Origin: Streptomyces thermovulgaris
Lineage (GTDB): Bacteria; Actinomycetota; Actinomycetes; Streptomycetales; Streptomycetaceae
DNA: 52,546 bases
Direction: 5' to 3'
Assembly (NCBI RefSeq): GCF_002155915.1
Contig: NZ_MUME01000150.1
Location: 1-52,546, forward strand
A program made the position numbers and the translations under genes. Each line of letters starts with the position of its first letter. Position 1 is the stretch's first letter. The notes under the pieces are model-generated. The model ran no database searches. It saw only the letters and a program-made list of their open reading frames with translations, and had not been told where the DNA came from. This document shows, one piece after another, positions 32,725 through 42,395 of the stretch.

Positions 32725-32809
32725 GCGCACACGACCGGGGGAACGAGGGCCGTTCGCCGCGGGGGCGGGCCGCGGACGCCACGGCCTGACGGGCGGCCGC
32801 GAGGCCGGA

Positions 32810-32994
32810 CGCCGCTGCTGCGCCCGTGCCGGTGTCTCTCTCCACCTGCTGGTCGGCCGGGAAGCCTCATCCGTGACGCTGTTCAGCGAGCCGGAGAACG
32901 ACGACTACCCGGAGCTCTGCACGCGCCCGTTCGGCAAGTCCCTCACGCTCCCCGAGCCCTTCGCCCACGGCCTGGAGACGTCGGACTTCCTCTG
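32810..32994 (+). pseudogene. C-terminal remnant of a Uma2-family (DUF820) nuclease-fold gene
   Basis: About 60 codons reading SLHLLVGREASSVTLFSEPE, then CTRPFGKSLTLPEPFAHG and LETSDFL before a TGA. This is the standard ending of Streptomyces Uma2 proteins (compare the intact gene at 50646-51233). The upstream two thirds, including the PD-(D/E)xK core, is absent, and the sequence before about 32810 is unrelated. It lies just upstream of rnpB. Confidence 0.75.
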
Positions 32995-33048
32995 ACCGGA
33001 CCGGAGCGCGGACGGGACCGGCCGGTGTGACCGGTACCATGGTCCACA

Positions 33049-33459
33049 CGGCAGACGAGCCGGGCGGACGGCCGCGGGAAGCCTTCCGGGGCTTTCCGAG
33101 GAACGTCCGGGCTCCACAGGGCAGGGTGGTGGCTAACAGCCACCCGGGGTGACCCGCGGGACAGTGCCACAGAAAGCAGACCGCCGGGGGCTTCGGCTCC
33201 CGGTAAGGGTGAAACGGTGGTGTAAGAGACCACCAGTGCCCAGGGTGACCTGGGCAGCTAGGTAAACCCCACCCGGAGCAAGGTCAAGAGGAGACACTCC
33301 GGTGTCTCTGCGCGGACGCTTGAGGGCTGCCCGTCCGATGTCCGCGGGTGGACTGCACGAGGCCGGCGGCAACGTCGGTCCCAGATGGATGGCCGTCGCC
33401 CCGGGCTCCGCGAGGAACCCGGGGAACAGAACCCGGCGTACAGCCCGACTCGTCTGCCG
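33049..33459 (+). ncRNA. rnpB: RNase P RNA (rnpB), bacterial class A
   Basis: The 5' core GAGGAACGTCCGGGCTCCAC with AGGGCAGG, the segment GGTGAAACGGTGGTGTAAGAG, and the 3' core AGATGGATGGCC together with ACAGAACCCGGCGTACAGCC are the universally conserved blocks of RNase P RNA. P1 closes as an 11-bp helix, CGGCAGACGAG (33049-33059) with CTCGTCTGCCG (33449-33459), fixing both ends. It is the catalytic RNA that trims tRNA 5' leaders. Its last 32 bases are duplicated at 49073-49104. Confidence 0.96.
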
Positions 33460-33979
33460 CTCTCCGCCTCCGCGGCCAGAGGTTCTTTTCCCGGGGCGAT
33501 GAAGCCATCCGGGGCCGCACCCGGACCAGTACGGACTTTCCCTTGTGCACGTCCTCTCGGGTGAAGGGAGGGCGGGCGGCTGTCCGTCTGCCGTGTTCTC
33601 CTGGCCGTGCATGCGCAGCGCGCCGCACTCCCCGCGGCCGCGGTGTCGACGAAGACTTCGTCTGCGCCGAGACCCCGGGAGAGTGCTTGCGTCGCCGCCC
33701 TTCCCCGCGGGGAAGGGGGTGCGGCCGAGAACCGCGGTGACGATCTTCCTGCCGCGGCGGGCGATGGGGAGCAGGCCTCTCATCGGTGGTCAGCCGGTGC
33801 CCTCGAGCCCGGTGATACCCCAGGTCGTCGGTTTGACAGGGGCAACAGTCAGGCCGGCCCCGAAGGGCAGGAGCCCCCTTGGGGACCACGAAGAATGGTG
33901 ACGGGACTGGGCTCGGGAAGTCACGGCTGGGGCCGAACAGGAGGCTCCGGTGGAGCCCCGCCCCGTCCCGGCTGTGCGG
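33460..33979. other. 520-base region between rnpB and the Mrr-like gene
   Basis: No ORF here has a recognisable product or ribosome site. It holds a perfect 20-bp palindrome at 33698-33717 (arms CCCTTCCCCG and CGGGGAAGGG). If the island is mobile, its left end and any attL arm sites should lie here. Confidence 0.5.
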
Positions 33980-35230
33980 TCACCAGGGTTCGAGCTCCCA
34001 AGCGCTGGGTGCCTCGGCGGGCAGCGACGCCTCTCGGGCAAGGGGGTTGAGGGCGGTCAGCCTGCCCGTCATCCGGTTCAGGCAGAAGACATACGCCTTG
34101 GCCTTGTCGGCGAACTTTGCCGCCGGGCGGGTGAGGCCGCCGCCCGTGATGAGGAGCAGACGCTTGGGCAACTTCCCGCCGGCCGCCGCGGCCATGCCGT
34201 TCAGCCGCTGGATCTCAGGAGCCGACAGATCCTTGCCGGTGCTGCGCCACTCGATGTGGAACACCTCGGACTCGATCGGGGCGTCGGCCTCGCCTTCCAC
34301 GAGGTCCGAGAAACCGAGCGTGGTGAGTTGGTGGAGGACCGCCTCCTTGATCTCCTGAGGGGACAGCGGACCCGGGCGGCGTTCGGATCTGCTCTCCTCG
34401 GGCCCGTCCAGGAGATCGGGGAATTCCTCCGTCCGCCCGAGGACATCATTCTGCACGGGGAGGCTGCCCTGCATATCGGATCGGGGCTTTGGGGCGACGG
34501 GCTTTGCCGGTGTCCACGGCGGCTCCGTGTCCCATGCTTCCGGACCTTTGCCCAGCAGGTCGGCGAGTTCCTCCACGGACACGTCCGCGCGCGGTACACC
34601 CGGCGCGGGAAACGATGTGCGGCAAAGGCACCGTGCGAGTGCGACACGGCCCCACTCGCCCCATCGCGGTGTGTGCACGTCCACCAGCCATCCGAGGGCG
34701 GGCTTGAGCGAGACACGCACGAAGGCTTCGGGAAACTCGGCTTCCAGGAACGTTCCCTCGCGGGTGTCGGCGACGCCGAACTTCGGCGCATGGCGCGGCC
34801 CGTAGGCGAAGCACCTGTTCCCGGCGACCACGCGTCGCACGCGTACACCCCGCATGTCCAGGAGGTCGGCCAGCTCGGTCATCTCGGACGGCTCGCTCTC
34901 GTTCCAGCGCCAGGGGGACGAGAGCGGCTTCCCGGTGAGCCGGGCCGAGGCGTGGGCGTGCACGGCGTCCACGAGCACATCGCTGGGAGTGTCCAGCGGC
35001 CAGAGGGACGGTTCGCTGTCCAGGGCGGGATCCATCACCGCCCAGACGATGCCGTGCCCCATGCGTACGCGGGCCAGGGCGACCGACTGGGTCCCGGACA
35101 GAAGGACCTTCAGGAACACAGGTCCCTGTGAGTCGTCGAAACGGACCCGTTCGGCCAGTTCGGGGTGTCGGTCACGCAGGGTCCGTTCCAGGGACTGGAA
35201 GTGCAGGTACGTGCCTAAGGCGGTGACCAT
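33980..35230 (-). CDS. Hypothetical protein with degenerate Mrr/PD-(D/E)xK-like C-terminal domain
   Basis: 416 residues from the ATG at 35230 (MVTALGTYLHFQSLERTL); the frame is open to 35356 but no start there is better supported. The N-terminal two thirds has no recognisable domain. The C-terminal 110 residues have the Mrr layout: a helix (EIKEAVLHQLTTLGF), a strand with FHIEWRSTGKDL where Mrr has its ExK, a helix (PEIQRLNGMAAAAGG), then LLLITGGGLTRPAAKFADKAK. The catalytic Lys appears replaced (E-W-R), so it may bind rather than cut DNA. It is downstream of the pPIWI_RE gene on the same strand, 582 bases away. Confidence 0.65.
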   Translation of the reverse strand: MVTALGTYLHFQSLERTLRDRHPELAERVRFDDSQGPVFLKVLLSGTQSVALARVRMGHGIVWAVMDPALDSEPSLWPLDTPSDVLVDAVHAHASARLTGKPLSSPWRWNESEPSEMTELADLLDMRGVRVRRVVAGNRCFAYGPRHAPKFGVADTREGTFLEAEFPEAFVRVSLKPALGWLVDVHTPRWGEWGRVALARCLCRTSFPAPGVPRADVSVEELADLLGKGPEAWDTEPPWTPAKPVAPKPRSDMQGSLPVQNDVLGRTEEFPDLLDGPEESRSERRPGPLSPQEIKEAVLHQLTTLGFSDLVEGEADAPIESEVFHIEWRSTGKDLSAPEIQRLNGMAAAAGGKLPKRLLLITGGGLTRPAAKFADKAKAYVFCLNRMTGRLTALNPLAREASLPAEAPSAWELEPW

Positions 35231-35812
35231 GTCACGGGGCGGGAAGGACAAGGGACTTGACTCCTGTCGTGGCGGGCCGCGCATCTGGCAGCGGTGTCGT
35301 GATGCCTCGCCGTAGCGTAGGCCGCTCTGCCACCGGCGCTCGGGACAATTAACCACCCGTCACTGAGCCGTAGGGCTTCAGGAGCGGTCGCGGTTCCTGC
35401 TTGATCAGAGGTGCGTCGACGCCCGGCAGCCGAAGGGAGGCCCGGCGCATGCGGGGGCTCCAGTGAGCTGGGTCGGGCGTCCTGCGCCCGGTGAGTCACT
35501 GCGCTCCGTCGAGGATCCGCCAGACCGTCCGGTAGGCCGGGCCCTTGGCGCCCAGGGCCGACCGCCAGGCCGTCTCGGGCAGCGCGGCGAGCCGGCTGCG
35601 CGCCGCCATGACCATGCGGACGAGGTGTACCAGCGTCTCGCCGCACATCTGCCCATGCCCGGAAAACCGGAAGAGGCCCTGGTGCCCTGGGGCGAGGCGG
35701 ATCCGCGCCGGTCGTTCCGGTTCCCCATGGCACCGGACGCGCGGCCCGTCCGCCAGTGGGCCAGGGAGGCGGACGGACCACGGTAGACGGACCTCAGCGC
35801 AACCTCCGTTTC
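35231..35812. other. 582-base region with a possible gene remnant
   Basis: No complete gene. On the minus strand an open stretch with no start reads HGQMCGETLVHLVRMVMAAR and SRLAALPETAWRSALGAKGP up to a TGA at 35496-35498. On the plus strand a frame ends VYQRLAAHLPMPGKPEEALV and so on at 35786. Either could be the tail of a lost gene; I cannot identify one. It separates the four-gene operon from the Mrr-like gene. Confidence 0.35.
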
Positions 35813-38764
35813 CTACACCTTCTCCACGGACGCGGCCTGCGCCGGGATCTCCAGGGTGAGCTGCTCCCAGTCCGTCTCCTCCGGCTCGGGAGCCGTCTCG
35901 ACGCCCGGGGCCGCCCCCGTGTCCGGGTCGGCATCGGAGGCGGAGTCGATGCTCCTGCCCTCGTCCCCGTCGTCCTCGCTCCGGGTCGGCAGTACGTATT
36001 CCTGTGCGAGCCCCGCGAGGTGCAGGGGCAGCGGCAGGCTCAGCGCGTCCGGCAGGTCGGGAGCCTGCCGGAGCTGGTGCACGGCGAGCGCGAGTGCTTC
36101 CGGAACGTCCCCGTCACCGGGGTGGCACCCCAGCACGGCGACCTCCACCAGCCCGGGATTCCAGGCGGCCTTGTCCGTGTCGATCGTCACCTCGCCCTTG
36201 GCGTTGATGCGGGGCGCCAGCTTGTCGGCGGCGACCGACAGCTTGAAGGTGCGGGCCTTGGGCGTCGTGGACCAGAAGACGCGGGCCTTGCCGGGGTCCG
36301 CGGTCGGATCCGTCCACAAGTGGGCGGCCAGACCGTTGGGACCGTCGGGGTTCACGCCCCACCACTGGGCGGTCTCCCGGTTGCGCGCCGTGCGCACCCG
36401 CACCAGCCGCAGGTCCGGATCCAGGCGGCGCGCGGGGGCATGGCCGTCGCGGAACTTGTCCGCCACCACGGTGCCGTCCTGGAGCCACGTCCAGTGCGAA
36501 CGCATGTTCTGCCCGTGGGCCAGCAGCATCGTCGGCCTGCCGCGCAGCGTGCGGCGCACCCGCTGGAGCCATTCCTCGGTCTCCCGCCGCTGCTGAGCCA
36601 TGTCCGCCCACCAGGACGGCCGGACCGCCGGTGCCTCGCCGTCGTGCGGCGCGGGAACGAGGTCCTTCGGCACCTCGCACTGCCTGGTCAGCCTCAACAG
36701 CATCACCGGGTACGGCACCCAGGCGCGCGCCTCGTCGTCCCAGCCCTCCACCCGGGCCAGCCCCTCACCGGACGGATCCGGGGTGACCAGCACGGCAACG
36801 GGCACATGCCCCGCCCAACGGGTGCGGCTGAGCCGGTTCCTGCGCACCATCCACACCGCCGCGTACCGCAGGCCCTCGGGCAGACGCTCGCCGAGGCTGT
36901 GCTCGGGATGGACCCGCACACCGAGCTGCCGCAGCCCGTCGTCCCAGGCCTTCGCCGCGCGGAACTCCTTGTTCTTCTCGCTGTTGTAGCCCTTGGCCTT
37001 CTTCGGCACGGCCATGAACTGGGTCAGCACGCCGGCGTCCGCGCAGCCCAGCCGCAGCGCGAACTTCGCGTCGTGGTCGGGGGAGGAGAAGTCCTTGGCC
37101 CGGTCGATCTCCACCAGGGCGAGCGTGGGTGCGGGCGAGGAGACGCCCCCCTCGGTGAGGAAGGCCGTCATCTCCCTGCGGCGGTCACGGATCGCGGCGG
37201 TGACCGCGGCCCGCGAGTGCCGGACCCCCTCCGGCAGGGCCAGGTCCTGGCCGAGGGAACGGGAGAGCCTGCGGCAGCGCAGACGCACGGTGAGCTCGGG
37301 GGACTGCCACTCCAGGACCACTGTGCCGTCGTAGGCCTCCTCGGCCGTCGGTGCGCCGCCGTCGCCCTTCAGATCCAGGTGCGCGACGAGCGCGTCGATG
37401 GCGGTGTCCCGCATCACCGGGGTCTGCCAGAGCAACCACGCCTCCAAGGTGGGAAGTTCACCCGGGGCGAGATCCTGGGACAGGTGGCGCAGCGCGAATG
37501 CCGCACCGCGCCGCCGGGCGCTCGCGCGTCTGCGCTCCTCCTCGGTCTTCGCCGGCTCCTTGGAGGGCTCCTGGCGGGGGTTGCCGGGCGTGCTGCCCGA
37601 CAAGCGGGTGCGGACCAGTGCGGGCACCGGCTCCAGCTGCTCCGGAAGGGCCTGCAGGGCCCACTCCACGATCTTCGAACGCTGGTCCGCCATCAGGCCG
37701 TGGCCGACCGCGTGCGGCCCCATGGCCGTGCTGTACAGAACAGCCGCGCGCATGTCGTCGGTCAGCCAGCCGACCGGGTCGGTGAGGATGGCGTCGGCGT
37801 CCGGGAACGACTCCGTGAGGGACATGCTCCGCAGCATTCCGGCCGGCCCGCCCTCGACCCAGTCGTAGCCGTCCCGGCTCCAGGCGAGCCGCGCCACCGC
37901 GAACCGGTCGCTCGCCGGTGCTCCGGGCAGCCACGGCACCCGCGGACGCAGCAGCACCGTGGTGCGGCGGCCGAACGGCAGGTACAGCCGCCCTGTCCCC
38001 GCACTCACGCGGGTCGCGTACCGGCGGATGTGGCTGTGCAGGTGGAAGCGGGGCAGCGGGTCGAAGGGCACCGTCTGCAGCGTGATGTTCAGGACGACGG
38101 AGTACCACTCCGACCCTCGACTTCCCTCGAACTCCAGCGCCTGCGAGACGAGTTCGGCACCCCGGTCCATCGGGCCACGCGGCATCGCCCGGAAACGCAG
38201 CCGGCCGCCAGCGAACTCGTACGGCTCCAGGGCGAGAATCCGCCGGGCCAGCCAGTCGGTGGACAGCTGGAACTGGCGCGGTTCCGGAGCGGCCGTGCCG
38301 CCGTCGGTGGGCCGTTCGTAACGCAGGAGTTCCACCGGCACTCCCTCCTGCCATCGGGGAGGGTTCTCCAGCAGCGCCGAGCGGGTCTCGGACAGCAGCG
38401 AACGGTACTCGGGCTCCGGCCGCAGGTCCTTCAGCCAGGCACCGAGGAGTCCCCTGAGCGCCGCCTCGGGCAGCGGATCGGGCACGTCTTCGGGGGCGTA
38501 CAGCCAGAAGTCCGGGCCCTCCCCGCGGTGGCGGTTGGGGCGGGGCCGCACCAGCACGTCGGGGGCTAGTGCCTGCACGACCTGGTCCATGCGGAACGTG
38601 GGCACGGTCTCCAGCGGCTTGTCACGGCCCGCGTTGCACAGGGTCAGCAGAGCCTCGGTCCATTCCTCGGGAAAAGGCAGCGTGCGGTACCGCTCGATCA
38701 CCGAGGCATCCGGGGAGACGGGACGTGCGGCGGCGATGCGGATGGAGTCGTAACGGCGAACCAT
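35813..38764 (-). CDS. pPIWI_RE protein (divergent prokaryotic PIWI; DUF3962/DUF3893 type)
   Basis: 983 residues. The N-terminal 360 or so correspond to the X domain of the family. A MID-like middle carries LRHLSQDLAPGELPTLEAWL, and the RNase H-fold PIWI module occupies about 540-930. Diagnostic segments: TLALVEIDRAKDF (first Asp strand), DAKFALRLGCADAGVLTQF, and RVRTARNRETAQWWG, containing the conserved Arg and Glu that give the family its name. The last 60 residues are acidic. Family members are predicted to load a nucleic-acid guide and to restrict transcribed foreign DNA; whether this one can cut is unclear. ATG at 38764 with GGAGAGG upstream. Last gene of a four-gene operon, 25 bases after the helicase. 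Confidence 0.88.
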   Translation of the reverse strand: MVRRYDSIRIAAARPVSPDASVIERYRTLPFPEEWTEALLTLCNAGRDKPLETVPTFRMDQVVQALAPDVLVRPRPNRHRGEGPDFWLYAPEDVPDPLPEAALRGLLGAWLKDLRPEPEYRSLLSETRSALLENPPRWQEGVPVELLRYERPTDGGTAAPEPRQFQLSTDWLARRILALEPYEFAGGRLRFRAMPRGPMDRGAELVSQALEFEGSRGSEWYSVVLNITLQTVPFDPLPRFHLHSHIRRYATRVSAGTGRLYLPFGRRTTVLLRPRVPWLPGAPASDRFAVARLAWSRDGYDWVEGGPAGMLRSMSLTESFPDADAILTDPVGWLTDDMRAAVLYSTAMGPHAVGHGLMADQRSKIVEWALQALPEQLEPVPALVRTRLSGSTPGNPRQEPSKEPAKTEEERRRASARRRGAAFALRHLSQDLAPGELPTLEAWLLWQTPVMRDTAIDALVAHLDLKGDGGAPTAEEAYDGTVVLEWQSPELTVRLRCRRLSRSLGQDLALPEGVRHSRAAVTAAIRDRRREMTAFLTEGGVSSPAPTLALVEIDRAKDFSSPDHDAKFALRLGCADAGVLTQFMAVPKKAKGYNSEKNKEFRAAKAWDDGLRQLGVRVHPEHSLGERLPEGLRYAAVWMVRRNRLSRTRWAGHVPVAVLVTPDPSGEGLARVEGWDDEARAWVPYPVMLLRLTRQCEVPKDLVPAPHDGEAPAVRPSWWADMAQQRRETEEWLQRVRRTLRGRPTMLLAHGQNMRSHWTWLQDGTVVADKFRDGHAPARRLDPDLRLVRVRTARNRETAQWWGVNPDGPNGLAAHLWTDPTADPGKARVFWSTTPKARTFKLSVAADKLAPRINAKGEVTIDTDKAAWNPGLVEVAVLGCHPGDGDVPEALALAVHQLRQAPDLPDALSLPLPLHLAGLAQEYVLPTRSEDDGDEGRSIDSASDADPDTGAAPGVETAPEPEETDWEQLTLEIPAQAASVEKV

Positions 38765-38789
38765 GGCCGGGGTTCCTCTCCGGTGAAGG

Positions 38790-41700
38790 TCAGGACGTGT
38801 GGTGTTCGATGGCGCACAGCGCCTTGTACAGCGGCGCGTACAGCAGCCGGGCGACCGCGGGGTCCGCCGGATCGGGGCAGTCGGGCGGCGGGGCGCCCTC
38901 CGCGAAGTAGGGGGCGAGCACGTCCCGCAGACCGGTCAGCAGGCCGTCCTCCTGCGGAAGTGGCGCGGCCGCGGCGCCGGGCGACAGCAACTTGGCCGTA
39001 CGCGGCGCGAACCGGGCGTCCACAAAGACCACGCGGGCGGGCACTCCACCCCGCACCAGACGGCCGATGACCTGCCAGATCGCCACCAGCTGGTCCCATG
39101 TGAAGGACTTCTTCTCATGGTCGGACAGGCGGGAGTAGATGTAGCGGCGGGACAGCAGCCGGCGCCACTCGGCGCGTGCCACGTGCCGGAAGGCCAGTCC
39201 GGCCGCGTTCAGGTCCGCCGCGGCCGTGACCAGTTTGCTGAACGTGCCCTGCGGCAGCCCGGGCTCGTCACGGGCGAACCGGGTCGCCCAGTCGTTGATC
39301 GCGAACACGGCCAGGGCGAGGTCGTCCGGGCGCGGATGGGGCCGGGCCAGGAACAACGCCGTGCCGAAAGCCGCGTTGCGCTGGGCGTTGAGGATGTTGT
39401 GCCCGCGCTCCACCGCCATCAGCGGAGCCACGAGGACCTCGGCGGTGGGGTCCTGGGCGAACATGGCGAGGTCGCCCCGGCGCAGTGCCGTGACCCGGTC
39501 CGCCTCCGACCGGGGCGGTGCCGAGCCGCGGACGGCCTGCTCCAGGTCGGCGTCGTCTGCGGTCAGCACACGGACACGGCCGTGCCAGCGCTCCATCCCG
39601 TGCAGGACCTCCGCCGCGGTGTACGCCTCCTTGTAGCTGCCGACCAGGAGGATCGCCCGGCGCCGGCGGCTGTCGGCGACCTTGGCCAGTTCCTGCTCCA
39701 GAGGGCTCGGGGCACCGCCCCGGCCGGGAGAGCCGAGCCGGCTGACCATCGCCCGGCAGGCGGCGGGCCGGGCCTTCGGCTCGACGCCCGACAGGCTGAG
39801 AGGACGTCCTTCGTCGTCGTACAGGAAGTGGGTGCTGAACTCCGACTCGCTCACGGCCGCGAGGGACCGTGGCGAGGGCGTCAGTACCGCGCCCACCGGG
39901 GCGACAACGTGCGCGCGTGTCGAGGTGCCCGCCCAACTGGTGCCGGACATCAGCACGACGTGCGGCCCTCTGCGTCCGCGGCCCGGGTCGGCCCCCACGT
40001 CGGGCAGGGAGAGCAGGAGTTCGCGGCCCACGCCCGCGCACCGGAAGAAGCGCAGGGTGCCGCTGTGCCGCCCCTCGCCATCGCGTTCCCGCTCGTCGGG
40101 CAGGTACTGGAACCCCAGGACGTTGCCCATCGGCGCCTCCGGGACCAGCGGGGCGTAGTCGAGCGGCGGACGGCGGGACAGCTCGTTGCCGGTCGAGTCC
40201 AGGTGCAGGGCCGCCTCGACCTGGGGCCAGAGGAAGACCAGCCGGTCGAGACGCTGGTGCAGGGCGCTGAGCAGCAGCATGAACTCCAGGCGCCGGGCGG
40301 TCAGATCGAGCCAGTCCTCGTCCTGGGCCCGGGCGGACACGGGGGTGCCCTTGAGCAGCCGGCGGAGCACGGTGAGGACCCGCTCGCGCGTGCCGGCGGA
40401 GGACAGCGTGGTCAGCAGATCCTGAGTCAGACGCACCAGATCGTCCGTGACGTTGCCGTACGGGCCCCGGCCGCCCAGGGGATCGTCCCGGAAGCCGTCG
40501 AACCGCTCGGTCAGTTCGGCGCGGCGGGCATCCACCTCCGGCCCGGCCGACTCGGGCTCCGGGGCATCGTCCTCGTATGCCTCGTACAGTTCCGATTCGT
40601 CGGGCACGCCGTCCGGAGTGCCGGTCTCGGGGCCCGGTGAGAACCAGGAGCCGAGCAGTTTCTCCTGGAGCGTCCAGGGGCTGAAGTACTCGATGTCCGC
40701 CCACTCGCGCAGGTCCGCGTCGGAGATCAGCAGCTTGTACAGGCGGTCCGTGGCGGCGTGGACCACCGTGAGCGAGGCGGACCAGCGCTCGATCTCCTGG
40801 TCGGTGAGCGGCAGCCGGCCTTGCCGGGACAGTTCCTCGATGCGGTGCGTCTGCACCTGATCCAGCCAGGACTCGGGGCCGGGAGAGACCAGCGTCGCCG
40901 ACGGCGCGAAGATCTCATCCAGCTTCATCTGCACCGAGTCGGCCTCGTCCACGACGATGATGTCGCTGCGCAGGCAGGCCAGTTCCAGGTGACGCAGCCG
41001 TTCGTCGCCCAGGTGACGCGGCACGGCCGACTGCACGAGGCTCGCCGGATTGGCCACCCAGATCAGGGAGTCGACCAGCTCCCGGGCCGCACGGTGACGC
41101 GGGCACACGTACCACAGAGGGCACCCGTGCGGGGTTCCCTTCACCTCGGTCGGGCGGTCCTCCTCGGACGGGGACCGCCGCTGCCCCGGCCGGTAGGGCT
41201 CGGGCAGCGCGCCGGAGTCCGCGCTCTCGTCCTGTGCGCGCTTCTTCTCCGGATAGAGCGAGGTGCACGGCGCGTCCGCGAACCGCAGGGGCTGTGCCGC
41301 CTCGGTGCCACGCAGGGCGTCCACCACGCACACCGTGCTCAGGTGGTCGAAGCCCGGGTCGTCGTGGTCCAGCAGGTTGTGCACGCCCCGGGAGGCGAGC
41401 CGCCGGTGCAGCCGCTGCACATGGGTCTCCCGCGTGGTCAGGCCCAGCACCGGCGTGGCGGTCAGCCCCAGATCGCGGAACAGGGTTGTCAGACGCAGCT
41501 GTTCGGCCACGTCGCCCACCACGAGTGTGGTGCGCAGCGCCGGAGTCCGGCGGGCCCCCCAGACCGCGAGCAGCGTCATCAGGGTCGACTTGCCCGCGCC
41601 GACCATGCCGACCAGGTGCAGCAGCCCGTCGAGCCGGAGGTCGCCCTCGTGCGAGAAGCCCAGCCCGTCCGCGTCCCGCGGGAAGATGTGCAGCTCGGTG

Positions 41701-42395
41701 AGGCGGTCCTCCCAGTGGCCCGGGTTCTCCACCTCGTTCGCCCGCTCCATCGCGTCCATCCAGCGGGCGGTCTCGACGAGCTCGGCCCGGCTGATCGTGA
41801 GCGGCTCACCCTTCCCCGGCCGTCCCGCCTCCGGGTCATGACCGGGAACGGGGTCGGAGCGCAGCCCCTCGGGCAGCGTCACAGAGGTGGGACGGCGCCG
41901 GTCGACGAAGGTGGCGCGGCCGGCCGGCGCGAGGGGCAGGGGCTTGCGGGCCAGCGGAGGCAGCGCCGCGAGAGCGGCGTCGTACACGGCGAACCGGTCC
42001 GAGGCGACGGCCGGCTCACGCCGCCGGGCCGGCCGGTCGAGCGCGAGGACCTCATAGGCCCGCAGCCGGTCCGGCAGAGCCCGGTAGGTCTCCAGCGTGC
42101 GCTCCCACGCACGGCCGCGACGCAGGTGCCACAGCAGATGGCGGCCCGCGAGGAGCATGACCTCGTGCTCGGGGCGGGACACGTATCCCCGGGCACCGGC
42201 GAACGGGTAGCCGCCGAACAGGACATAGGCGCCGCGGACGGGTTCGTGGGGTGCAATGTGCTCCAGGATCCGCAGGGCCAGTTCCGTCTGGCACAGCAGG
42301 CCGGGTTTCACGCTGCCGAGTTCGGCGGGCACTTCGTCCCACAGGCGAGCGAGTTCCTTGCTGACCGGATGGTGCCAGCTGTCACGGTCACGCAT
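38790..42395 (-). CDS. DinG/XPD-type superfamily 2 helicase of the pPIWI_RE module
   Basis: 1201 residues. The N-terminal 170 or so form the small domain typical of pPIWI_RE-linked helicases. Walker A is LVGMVGAGKSTLMTLL (about residue 265), Walker B IIVVDEADSVQ (about 483), and motif VI QVIGRLVRGGVP (about 1108). Four cysteines between Walker A and B (TVC, APC, HGC, YVC) occupy the place of the Fe-S domain of XPD/DinG helicases. DinG enzymes unwind R-loops, which led to the prediction that this system recognises RNA-DNA hybrids. The ATG at 42395 overlaps the nuclease gene's stop by eight bases. The longer frame upstream is an artefact. Confidence 0.9.
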   Translation of the reverse strand: MRDRDSWHHPVSKELARLWDEVPAELGSVKPGLLCQTELALRILEHIAPHEPVRGAYVLFGGYPFAGARGYVSRPEHEVMLLAGRHLLWHLRRGRAWERTLETYRALPDRLRAYEVLALDRPARRREPAVASDRFAVYDAALAALPPLARKPLPLAPAGRATFVDRRRPTSVTLPEGLRSDPVPGHDPEAGRPGKGEPLTISRAELVETARWMDAMERANEVENPGHWEDRLTELHIFPRDADGLGFSHEGDLRLDGLLHLVGMVGAGKSTLMTLLAVWGARRTPALRTTLVVGDVAEQLRLTTLFRDLGLTATPVLGLTTRETHVQRLHRRLASRGVHNLLDHDDPGFDHLSTVCVVDALRGTEAAQPLRFADAPCTSLYPEKKRAQDESADSGALPEPYRPGQRRSPSEEDRPTEVKGTPHGCPLWYVCPRHRAARELVDSLIWVANPASLVQSAVPRHLGDERLRHLELACLRSDIIVVDEADSVQMKLDEIFAPSATLVSPGPESWLDQVQTHRIEELSRQGRLPLTDQEIERWSASLTVVHAATDRLYKLLISDADLREWADIEYFSPWTLQEKLLGSWFSPGPETGTPDGVPDESELYEAYEDDAPEPESAGPEVDARRAELTERFDGFRDDPLGGRGPYGNVTDDLVRLTQDLLTTLSSAGTRERVLTVLRRLLKGTPVSARAQDEDWLDLTARRLEFMLLLSALHQRLDRLVFLWPQVEAALHLDSTGNELSRRPPLDYAPLVPEAPMGNVLGFQYLPDERERDGEGRHSGTLRFFRCAGVGRELLLSLPDVGADPGRGRRGPHVVLMSGTSWAGTSTRAHVVAPVGAVLTPSPRSLAAVSESEFSTHFLYDDEGRPLSLSGVEPKARPAACRAMVSRLGSPGRGGAPSPLEQELAKVADSRRRRAILLVGSYKEAYTAAEVLHGMERWHGRVRVLTADDADLEQAVRGSAPPRSEADRVTALRRGDLAMFAQDPTAEVLVAPLMAVERGHNILNAQRNAAFGTALFLARPHPRPDDLALAVFAINDWATRFARDEPGLPQGTFSKLVTAAADLNAAGLAFRHVARAEWRRLLSRRYIYSRLSDHEKKSFTWDQLVAIWQVIGRLVRGGVPARVVFVDARFAPRTAKLLSPGAAAAPLPQEDGLLTGLRDVLAPYFAEGAPPPDCPDPADPAVARLLYAPLYKALCAIEHHTS

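Noticed and set aside
33800..33850. tRNA-like 3' end in the left island boundary
   Set aside because: GGTCGTCGGTTTGACAGG only superficially resembles a T-arm; no acceptor or anticodon stem can be folded.
35496..35648. 50-residue minus-strand ORF (MCGETLVHLVRMV...)
   Set aside because: It looks protein-like but has no ribosome site, and the open frame continues upstream without a start. It is recorded only as a possible remnant.
35756..38569. 937-codon plus-strand frame over the pPIWI_RE gene
   Set aside because: Antisense shadow. The minus-strand frame has the PIWI motifs, a ribosome site and operon context.
38790..42395. Housekeeping DinG or XPD repair helicase
   Set aside because: The N-terminal domain, great length and tight coupling to the REase and PIWI genes fit the pPIWI_RE module instead.
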